Source: Chalciporus piperatus
Taxonomy: Eukaryota; Basidiomycota; Agaricomycetes; Boletales; Boletaceae
Length of the DNA stretch: 64,000 nt
Reading direction: 5' to 3'
NCBI GenBank assembly: GCA_038093975.1
Contig: JBBPTG010000005.1
Span: 372,001 to 436,000 of the forward strand
This document shows, in pieces, positions 1-7,877 of the stretch (within the stretch, counting starts at the first letter, position 1; every line of letters starts with the position of its first letter). The position numbers and the translations under genes were made by a program. The notes below the pieces were generated by a model. The model made no database searches and was not told the DNA's origin. It saw only the letters and a list, made by a program, of their open reading frames with translations.

Positions 1-33
1 ACGAGTCCAGAACTAACGAACGGAACAGATTGA
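1..33 (+). CDS. 3' end of a small gene lying mostly upstream of the window
   Basis: Frame 1 reads T-S-P-E-L-T-N-G-T-D-stop. This is identical to the last ten residues of the small gene at 4216-4452, so the window opens inside the duplicated copy of that gene. Its function is unknown. The identity implies that the duplicated unit extends to the left and that a second copy of the neighbouring lectin gene may lie within about 1 kb upstream of base 1. Confidence 0.5.
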   Translation, partial: TSPELTNGTD

Positions 34-62
34 GTACAAAATCCACAAAAGTTGTGTAGTCC

Positions 63-1551
63 TTAGTCCTTCTGAGTCCCCCTCGGTTCAGACGACGTCC
101 GCCAGCTCGAAGAAATCGATAACTCGACGGTCGTCAAAAGGTGCGACGACGCACCCGACGGCGCACCCGAGATCGTATGACCAGCGGATCGCGTTCGGGG
201 TTGTGTGAAATCGTCATCACTGTTGTTGTTGGTGGTGGTGGTGGTGGTGTCGACTCCGATATTGCCGGTGGGCTCTTTTATGAACGTCCGATAGATGAGA
301 GTGATGATCACGAGGAGGTTGCACACGACCAATGAGATGATGATCTACGAGTCACGGTAAGTGGGTTGGAAACAAGAGGGGGGGAGATCGATGTGAGATC
401 CCAGCATAATGATGGATGACGGTACCGAGGCGGGCTTACCTCGGTCATCGTGGCGATCCCTTGCCAAGGCCCCATTACAGGTACAACCTCCGATACCGAA
501 TGAACAATCGACATCACGGTGACTGCAGCACTCGAGATGAATATAGACATGATCATCCTTCGTTGTCGTCTTTCCAAACGTATGCCCCAGAGCACACGGA
601 GAGGAAGAACGACCAGAATCGTATCAGCGACAATGTCGGCTGTGAAGATAAAAATAATGTCAACAAGGGGGAACAAAACATCAATAACCAACACAAGAAG
701 GATTGATGACCGGTGACCGGTGACGAGATGACACTCAAACTGTTATGGTACTCACCTACGACCTCCGCTATGGCCACTGCAGCGGCTGCCGAACACGAAT
801 ACGACCGCCGAAGGCCATGGAGGAACTGTTCATAAATGCCCACACACCGATACGTCTTCGGCACCGAGAGCGCAAAGTACACAGCAACAAAGAACCACCC
901 AGCGGCCAGCATGAGTATTCGAAGTCTCCCCGGTTGTACGATGCGAACAACAGAGGCTAGCAGACTCAAGCGTACCGACCTACCATGGTCAAATTGAGTG
1001 TAGGAGCATAGGTGAGTTCCTCGCGATCGTTTTTTTCGTTAAAGGGAAGACTCACCAGATAACCGCTGGCCGGCAATAGATGAATATCAACTGGGATGCA
1101 AACCTTACTGTCGTGTCTATCGGGTACGGATTCAGAATCGGAGGATGTGAGTCCGAATGCGCATGAGGGATTGCAAGGGCGGTCACCACTCACCACTGCT
1201 CACATTATACACATACAGCAACGAGATAGTAAGTACCCCGAATATAATCGCCACCTATCATGGTTCAAGTGATTGACATGTGAGCGTCCATCCATACAAC
1301 AGTTTCGCCGGCGAAACGAGCGACTGGGAGCCGGGGACTTGTGATAGGATACTTACAACGGCCCATGCATCTTCCCACCAAAACCGACCGATCCAGAGAC
1401 GGAAGCCCACGCGGAAGAGAGTGAGCAACATTGCAAGACCGTGGAAAACGCCCAGAACAACTGGAGTGAAAATGGAAGCAGGCATCAGTGAAGCTCGGGA
1501 CGATCTGTATTGACGGGGCACATGTATACCGTTTGCTAGTGTAATAGCCAT
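63..1551 (-). CDS. Seven-helix integral membrane protein (Pth11/rhodopsin-like), copy A
   Basis: Six exons join in phase: 1551-1357, 1254-1194, 1116-1056, 979-756, 639-440 and 344-63, giving 340 residues. The start ATG at 1551 is followed by a short polar N-terminus. Predicted helices lie near residues 23-50, 66-85, 88-107, 118-145, 182-200, 208-230 and 248-268. After helix 1 comes the sequence RFWWEDAWAV, typical of fungal rhodopsin-like/Pth11-type receptors, in which a W-W-x-D-x-W motif follows the first helix. The C-terminal tail is Thr/Asn/Ser-rich and contains a run encoded by a (CCA)-type triplet repeat near 230-250, which differs in length from copy B. Family members are surface sensors or of unknown ligand; no ligand can be deduced here. 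It is paralogous to 4482-5939. Confidence 0.8.
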
Positions 1552-2007
1552 TGGACCAACAGGTGGACGAGACACGGGAAGGGGATATCGGCAGGGGGAA
1601 AGGTTACTCTTGAACAGAACCGCGTCTGGGTTTTCATACTGCGCTGAAAGCATGAACTTACCAACATATGGGAAACCCTTGGGGGGCTAAATTATGACAG
1701 ACAGGGTTGGGCACCTGAGGGTCTCGTCATGGGAACTGAAGTCTGCCGTTATACTGTTACGAATCGGACACACATGAATGATGATAAGGATCAACTTTGG
1801 GCCCGAGTATGACTCTGTAGAAGCAGCAGGGGGTAGCAATTCAGTTGCGCCTACAATTGAAGAGCAAACGCGGTGCTTGGGGAGTGCTTGGGGTTGGCTT
1901 GGGGCCTGACACGAGTCACACGCCGCCGGATCTACGAGCCACAAGAGCAAAGTTTGAGTAACTCCGAATGGTTAGGGGTCTCAGGCTATGGCTATCAATG
2001 CTCACAG

Positions 2008-2067
2008 ACTGCTGAGAGATGGACTGCTGAGAGATGGACTGCTGAGAGATGGACTGCTGAGAGATGG
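2008..2067. repeat. 15-bp minisatellite, four copies
   Basis: Four perfect head-to-tail copies of actgctgagagatgg lie upstream of the copy A membrane protein gene. The equivalent spacer in the right duplicate (about 6120-6300) lacks the array, so it expanded or was lost after duplication. Confidence 0.9.
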
Positions 2068-2439
2068 AAAGCGTTAGTGTTGACAGATGGTACGAGGATT
2101 TGGGTGGGCACTTGTGGCAGCCACCCTCAGCCACCCTGTTCTCAACCCAACATTGACCCAACAAGTGTGTCGATGGGCGTTGAGCAAAACATGATGCAAG
2201 TACTAGCAGCATGCTAATGTGGAATGATGCATCACGACTGGTATGCTGATGCTGGCGAAAGGTAAGAGTGCTAGCCTCTTCGCTCACTCAGCCATAGACT
2301 AATTCTACTTCACCACTTCATCACTCGTGCCTTGCGCCACCTAGAATACCATCTTTACAGTGGGCGGACGTCGGTCAAATCGGATTTCATTACGGAGAAT
2401 CACGACGATTATACGAGGATTTGTATCATCAACCAGACT

Positions 2440-2728
2440 GTTATCATGGGTTATTGTTAATCCGCGTTTATCGGTTTGGAATGCGGTAAAGATGATAGGA
2501 GAGCGAGCGAACATGCGAGGCAAACTACTGGGACGTGCTCGTTTGACTGGAGTGTCGGCGCTGGGGGACGGACGAAGAGTTCGTGGGCGCCGTGGGCTCT
2601 GAGTTAGTGGACGAGGGAATTCTGGTAGAGAGGTGAGAGTTTGGACTAGCTCGGTGTCTGGTTCTGATGTTTCAGTGGTGTAGGAAGTGTCTAGAGGTGA
2701 TAAGGGTACCGGCGGTCGCTGTGCAGGC
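2440..2728 (-). pseudogene. Truncated 3' remnant of the RnpA-like gene
   Basis: The minus strand matches the last coding stretch of the gene at 6450-7726: Arg/Pro-rich sequence, then PRMFAR followed by a hydrophobic patch. Homology stops at about 2728, where coding sequence should continue upstream, so the 5' two thirds of the gene are missing. Small differences and a changed reading frame near 2460-2500 remove the stop context used by the intact gene. It is a by-product of the tandem duplication and has no start codon or promoter of its own. Confidence 0.75.
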
Positions 2729-3446
2729 AGTCTAGACTAGACTGATGCGATCCTTTTTGTGCGCAGTCGAGGCTTAAATCTTCGAGCCATTGTGAACAAG
2801 AAATTAATAGGGAAGTTAGAATATGATGAATTCAGAGAGATAGAGATGATGTGAGGACACAGGTACGTGCAGTCGCTGCTCCGAGTCCGAGCTGGCGCGT
2901 TTCGATGCGACGCGTCCAAATGTCGCGCCTGTGGCTGAAGATTCACTGACTCAGGGGCTTCCACCTTGTCGAATGCATGGGTACTCAAAGAGCGCTCATA
3001 TCGCAACTTGAATGCTCGCCGCAACAATTTTGATGGATATTCATTGGACTACATTGTCCCCAGACAGTTTCTCGAATTTCGGACTCCTTCACGCCCATTG
3101 GTATATTTTGTTAAATGATCAGATCAAGCTCCGAGTCTACCACATCGACCAAGTTTTGCAATTTTCTGCGGAAGACAGCGGCGGCGGTATTGCGGTAATG
3201 AATCCTGGATTGTAAGTGTTCCTTCTATATACCTGATCGACATCGACAGCGCTCCTGTTTCAAGGTTCTGGACCGACCATTAGCTTGAAGCTGACAGTCC
3301 TTTGGAGCGGCTGAGAACGACGGTGATGAATCCTCAACGACCGCAGAATTCGAATGCTACTTCCTCCCGCATTGGGTCCCCCCGGGCACAAGAGAAGCCT
3401 CTGCCACTCGTCAAGTGACATGGCTCAACTTGGGTATGAAACACAC
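2729..3446. other. Spacer at the duplication junction, upstream of the lectin gene
   Basis: This begins exactly where the left duplicate ends. It contains no open frame with recognisable protein features. It probably holds the upstream regulatory region of the lectin gene, whose TATA box follows at 3447. Confidence 0.5.
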
Positions 3447-3454
3447 TATATAAA
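3447..3454 (+). promoter_or_regulatory. TATA box of the lectin gene
   Basis: TATATAAA lies 108 bp before the lectin start codon. The stretch between them is pyrimidine- and CA-rich ('tttcaatcaaccacctcatccc'-type, 3478-3500), as in many strongly expressed fungal genes. This fits a TATA-driven, abundant transcript with a leader of about 75-80 nt. Confidence 0.7.
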
Positions 3455-3561
3455 CCACCCCACTTCATCCAGGATCTTTCAATCAACCACCTCATCCCAA
3501 CAAGTCCGTCGTTTCCTCAATCTCTACGCTGTCATACTGAATATTTCATACTCTAGAAACC

Positions 3562-3993
3562 ATGTCTTACTCTATCAAGCTTACCCTCTACCAGGCCAAC
3601 CCTGCTCGCGGCCACTTCTGCGTCGTCGAGGAGACCGTGTTCAACTACGCCAACGGGGGAACCTGGTCTAAGCAAGATGGTCACTGCCTCCTTACCATGG
3701 GTGGTAGTGGCACGTCGGGCACCATCAGGCTGATGTCCGACAAAGGCGAGCGGATCCTGATCGCTGTCGGTGTTCACAACAACAAGCGTTGGTGCGACGC
3801 CGTGACGGGTCTTGCTCCCGAACAGACTGGCCTGTTGATCAACTCGGAGTACTACAACAAGGGAGGGAGGGACTTTATGAGGGAGAAACAGTTGTCCGAG
3901 TATGACGTCACTAGCGCAGCCGGAACCAAGGTTGAAGTCAAGTTCACGGTGCATGAGGGCAAAGACCTCGCCGCCAACGTCATCATTGGATGA
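3562..3993 (+). CDS. Fungal fruit-body lectin (ABL/XCL family)
   Basis: This is a single-exon gene for 143 residues, the usual length of the fungal fruit-body lectin family (Pfam FB_lectin, related in fold to actinoporins). Family hallmarks are visible: an N-terminal MSYSIKL strand, the YANGGTW block near residue 32, LTMGGSGTSGT near 46-56, the GVHNNKRW block near 70-77 and a C-terminal strand ending in NVIIG. Members bind Gal-beta-1,3-GalNAc and, at a second site, GlcNAc-type sugars. Several are cytosolic defence proteins active against nematodes or insects. There is no signal peptide, as expected. The gene sits between the two duplicated receptor genes and has a strong TATA box at 3447. An extra copy upstream of the window is inferred from the duplication geometry. 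Confidence 0.93.
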   Translation: MSYSIKLTLYQANPARGHFCVVEETVFNYANGGTWSKQDGHCLLTMGGSGTSGTIRLMSDKGERILIAVGVHNNKRWCDAVTGLAPEQTGLLINSEYYNKGGRDFMREKQLSEYDVTSAAGTKVEVKFTVHEGKDLAANVIIG

Positions 3994-4215
3994 GTGAGTG
4001 AGTACTATATACACTTGTCGCCGAGTTATTCATGACTAACGAGCGAGTTTGGCAGGTCCTCATTCGTTCGACGACCAGTCGACAGAGTGTGCGATGTCTG
4101 TATTGTGATTTGTAGTATCATCGATCGGTGTATCAGTGTTGTTCTGTAGGAGGTAGCAAAAGGAAACAAAGGTTGTTCAAGTCCGTTCGATCAGCCTGAA
4201 ATACTCACGAGAAAA

Positions 4216-4452
4216 ATGGAGGAGTTTGGCTACTTCGACCGTCCACGCGGATGGTATCTCAAAGTGACAAGCACGGCCGACTATCGATGTTATTGTCTGG
4301 CTGACAAGAAGAAGGCCTACTGGTTGAGCAATAAGTATTCGCATATGGGTCCATTTACACCCTATTCCTACAAGGCAATATACACTAATACTACTATAAA
4401 GAAAATCGAGCCATTATATACGAGTCCAGAACTAACGAACGGAACAGATTGA
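4216..4452 (+). CDS. Small hypothetical protein (78 residues)
   Basis: The open frame runs from ATG 4216 to TGA 4452. The product is aromatic- and Lys-rich, has no signal peptide, helix or known motif, and was not recognised. Its last ten codons are repeated exactly at the start of the window, so the gene belongs to the duplicated block. It lies 220 bp downstream of the lectin gene and tail-to-tail with the copy B membrane protein gene, whose stop is only 30 bp away. It could be the last exon of a longer gene. Confidence is limited because no homologous family is evident. Confidence 0.4.
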   Translation: MEEFGYFDRPRGWYLKVTSTADYRCYCLADKKKAYWLSNKYSHMGPFTPYSYKAIYTNTTIKKIEPLYTSPELTNGTD

Positions 4453-6711
4453 GTACAAAATCCACAAAAGTTGTGTAGTCCTTAGTCCTTCTGAGTCCCC
4501 CTCGGTTCAGACGACGTCCGCCAGCTCGAAGAAATCGATAACTCGACGGTCGTCAAAAGGTGCGACGACGCACCCGACGGCGCACCCGAGATCGTATGAC
4601 CAGGGGATCGCGTTCGGGGTTGTGTGAAATCGTCATCACTGTTGTTGGTGGTGGTGGTGGTGTCGACTCCGATATTGCCGGTGGGCTCTTTTATGAACGT
4701 CCGATAGATGAGAGTGATGATCACGAGGAGGTTGCACACGACCAATGAGACGATGACCTAGAATCGAGTTACGGTCAGTGGGTTGGAAACAAGCGGGGGG
4801 GGGGGGTTCGGTTCTAATCATGGATGACGGTACCGAGACGGGCTTACCTCGGTCATCGCGAGGATCCCCTGCCAAGGGTTCATTTCAGGTACTAACTCCG
4901 CAACCGCATGGATAACCGATAGCACGGTGACTGCAGCACTCGAGATGAATATAGACATGATCATCCTTCGTTGTCGTCTTTCCAAACGTATGCCCCAGAG
5001 GACACGGAGAGGAAGAACGACCAGAATCGCATCAGCGACGATGTCGGCTGTGAAGAGAGAGAGAGAAAAGAATGTCAACAAGGGAGAACAACACATCAAT
5101 AACCAACACAGGAAGGATTGATGACCGGTGACCGGTGACGAGATGACATTCAGGTTGCTTTGGTACTCACCTACGACCTCGCCTATGGCCATTACCTCGA
5201 CTGCAGAACACGCAAACGAGCTCTGGAGGCCATCGAGGAACTGTTCGTAAATGCCCGCGCACCGATACGTCTTCGGCACCGCGAGCAATAAGTACACAGC
5301 AACAAAGAACCACCCAACGGCCAGCATGAGTACCCGAAGTCTCCCCGGGTGAACGATGCGAATAACAGAGGCTAGCAGACTCAAGCGTACCGCCCTACCA
5401 TGATCAATTTGAGTGTAGGAGGTGAGTTCCTCGCGACCGTTTTATCGTTAAATAAAAGACTTACCAGATAACCGCTGGCCGGCAATTCAAGAACATCACC
5501 TCGGATGCAAACATTACCGTCGGGTCTATTGGATACGGATTCAGAATCACAGGATGGGAGTCTGAGTACGCCTTGAGGGCTGCAAGGGCGGTTACCACTC
5601 ACCACTGCTCAAAGCATACACATAGAGCACCGAGAGGGAAAGTGTCCCGAATATGATCACCGCCTATCATGGTACAAGTGATCGGCATGTGAGTGTCCAT
5701 ACATACAACAGTTTCGCCGGCGAAACGAGCGACTGGGAGCCGGGGACTTGTGATAGGATACTTACAACGGCCCAGGCATCTTCCCACCAAAACCGACCGA
5801 TCCAGAGACGGAAGCCCACGCGGAAGAGAGTGAGCAACATTGCAAGGCCGTAGAAAACGCCCAGAATAACTGGAGGGAAAATTGAAGTAGGCATCAGTGA
5901 AGCTCGATGATCGATATTGACGAGGCACATATATACCATATTCTAGTGCAACGGGCATTGGACCAACAGGTGGACGAGGTACGGGAAGGGGATGTTGGTG
6001 GGGGAAAGGTTACTCTTGAACAGAACCGAGCATGTCTGGGTTTTCAGACTGAGTATATGTATGGGGAACCCTTGGGAGGGCTAAATTATGACAGGCAGGG
6101 TCGGTACAGGGTCTCATCCTGGGAGCTGAGGTCTGCCGTGGGTGGCAATTGAGTTGCACCTACAATTGAGGAGCAAACGCAGGCTCCATGTGATTCTTGT
6201 TTGGCATGAGTCACACGGATTTACGAGCCAGAGGAGAGTTTGGGAGCACTGGGTAACTCCGAATGGCCAGGGGACTTGGCATTGATACATCTGAATCTCG
6301 TGCACATCCCACGGCGTGCACGCTAGTAAGTAGTCTCCCACAGCGGGCGGACGTCGGTCAAATCGGACTTCATTACGGAGAACTATGAGGATTATACGAG
6401 GATTTGTATCATCAACCGCGGTTGGTAGCTGCCAGACAGTTAGCATGGGTTATTTCTCATCCGCGTTTGTCGGTTTGGAATGGGGTAAGATGACAGGAGG
6501 GCGGGCGAACATGCGCGGCAAACTACTGGGACGTGCCCGTTTGACTGGAGTCTCAGCACTGGGGGACGGACGAAGAGTTCGTGGGCGCCGTGGGTTCTGT
6601 GTTAGTGGTAGAGAGGTGAGAGTTTGGACTAGCTCGGTGTCTTGTTTTGATGTTTGAATGGTGTAGGAAGTGTCTAGAGGTGACAAGGGTATCGGCGGTC
6701 GTTGTGCAGGC
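4420..6711. repeat. Right copy of tandem segmental duplication
   Basis: This is the partner of 1-2728. The offset is about 4419 bp at the left end and shrinks towards the right because of indels. It carries the second membrane protein gene and the 3' end of the intact RnpA-like gene. Coding exons are more conserved between the copies than introns and spacers, which suggests that both reading frames were under selection for some time after duplication. The right copy looks ancestral at its right edge, since the homology breaks inside a gene that is complete only here. Confidence 0.9.
4482..5939 (-). CDS. Seven-helix integral membrane protein (Pth11/rhodopsin-like), copy B
   Basis: Paralog of 63-1551 with the same six-exon layout. 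The first exon ends at 5766 and the last runs from 4757 to 4482. Helices and the RFWWEDAWAV block after helix 1 are conserved. The N-terminus differs. The codons aligned with the copy A start (ATG 5958 here) are shifted out of frame by a 2-nt loss near 5910, but an in-frame ATG at 5939 reads MVYMCLVNID into the first helix, giving a slightly different leader. The Thr/Asn tail repeat is shorter than in copy A. Either copy B uses the new start or its expression is impaired. The other splice sites appear intact. Confidence 0.75.
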
Positions 6712-7726
6712 TCAGCGGGGTTCCGATTAGGCGGTTTTGCAAGGGTACGGGGGCGCGGAAGTGGTGAAGCTGGTGAAGGGTGACGAAGAGGTTTATGAGT
6801 GTTTCTTTTTGTGGCTGCCCATGTTTCTTCTAGACGGTGTGCACTGTGCATCATGCGCTGGAATGCTCTGCGCACGTGTTGAACGATGTTTGACATGGGC
6901 ATTCGGTAGAGGGAGAGCTCGGGTACGACGAGATACGTCCAATCTGTGAAACTGTCAGTTTGAAGAAATGCGGTCAGTATTTGATGTTACCTTGTAAGAT
7001 GAGTTTGTCGTGTTCTGGGAGTGGGTTAGTGATCAATGTAAGGGGGGGATGTGATCCGTCTGGCCGCTAATTGGATCCAGGGATGGTCAGCGCAAGAACA
7101 GGAACAGGACGGAGAGTACTCACCGGCTCGTCGCTCTCTGGTGCGGCTACGGTGTCTGCGCCTCGACCGACGACGAGACGAATGGCGGTGGTCATCTTTG
7201 TTCGCAGTCTCCTCCGTACCACGCAAGACTTGCTGGTTGTCTTTTTGGCGGTGCGGAATGCAAGACCGAGACTACGTCTTCCGCTATCGGCAAGTGCAGC
7301 CATGCGAGTGTCTGCTATGCTGTTGGCCATCAAGGACCTGTCGCGTTTGTCTTGCTCCCATTGTTTGAGACCCCGAATGTGCGATGTTGCAGGCTCTGAT
7401 TCCAGCTTCTGTATATCCACATCTATCTTTGACCACCACCCCTTTCCCTTCCTATCGCTCCCCGCACGTACGACCCCGGTCGCTAGCAGTGGATTTATGG
7501 GCACATAACTGGCCGGCACCTGCATCACACCATTGGGGAGAGCTCGTATGGTGAACTGCGGGCAGGTATAGAAGGGTAGTTTGTGAATACTCTGTTTGAA
7601 CGCCGGATGGTTCCTGTCTATCGGGTTGGTTTTTTCCAAGAAATAAGGATTTGCATTTCCAGGAGTCGTCTGTTTGACGTTGACCGATTGAACTCGAGAA
7701 AGTCGAGAAAGACGAGATAGTTTCAT
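6450..7726 (-). CDS. RnpA-like (bacterial RNase P protein-like) nuclear-encoded protein, probably mitochondrial
   Basis: The first exon runs from ATG 7726 to about 7120-7124. A very short exon (about 7014-6991) and a last exon (6943-6450) follow. The N-terminus MKLSRLSRLSRVQSV is basic and Ser-rich, like a mitochondrial presequence. Near residues 145-185 it reads SLGLAFRTAKKTTSKS, then CVVRRRLRTKM, resembling the bacterial RNase P protein (RnpA) core of a short strand, a KK pair and the V-x-R-x-R-x-K/R helix. After the small exon comes DWTYLVVPELSLYRMPM and an amphipathic helix, matching the C-terminal half of that fold. The tail is Pro/Arg-rich. Exon 1 to exon 2 phase is exact only if the donor at 7119 (GTACTC) is used instead of the stronger GTGAGT at 7123. 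The assignment rests on motif resemblance; other small RNA-binding mitochondrial proteins remain possible. Confidence 0.55.
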
Positions 7727-7877
7727 CACAATTAATTATTTAACTCGAAAATCGCACATACAAGTAGCCCGGATCGAATTTCCATTTTTGGTGATAAATG
7801 ACGGTGACGCGTTTCGGGTTTCGTTTATCGAGTTATCCAAGCTAACTTGAGTTATCCCCTAGTTATCCCCTCTTCTC
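7727..7877. promoter_or_regulatory. 151-bp divergent promoter between the RnpA-like gene and SCC3
   Basis: The two start codons face away from each other with only 151 bp between them. The stretch contains AT-rich tracts and a repeated 'gttatcccc' at 7851-7870 close to the SCC3 side. No TATA box is evident. Confidence 0.5.

Larger units (their letters stand above)
1..2728. repeat. Left copy of tandem segmental duplication
   Basis: Bases 1-2728 align with 4420-6711 over nearly their whole length. The first 33 bases are identical to those starting at 4420, and the similarity ends abruptly just after a shared 'gtgcagg' at about 2728 (left) and 6711 (right). The left copy is about 430 bp longer through insertions, including a 15-bp minisatellite. 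It contains an apparently intact seven-helix membrane protein gene and a decayed 3' fragment of the RnpA-like gene. Because only the right copy continues into a complete RnpA-like gene, the junction at about 2728/2729 is the scar of the tandem duplication. The left edge lies outside the window. Confidence 0.9.

Noticed and set aside
2008..2067. Possible CRISPR-like array
   Set aside because: Direct repeats have no spacers; this is a simple minisatellite in a eukaryotic genome.
2737..3027. 96-codon minus-strand frame at the duplication junction
   Set aside because: It begins at a TTG, not ATG, spans the junction and has no recognisable sequence features.
7071..7508. 145-codon plus-strand frame
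   Set aside because: Overlaps the first exon of the RnpA-like gene in antisense and shows no protein features.
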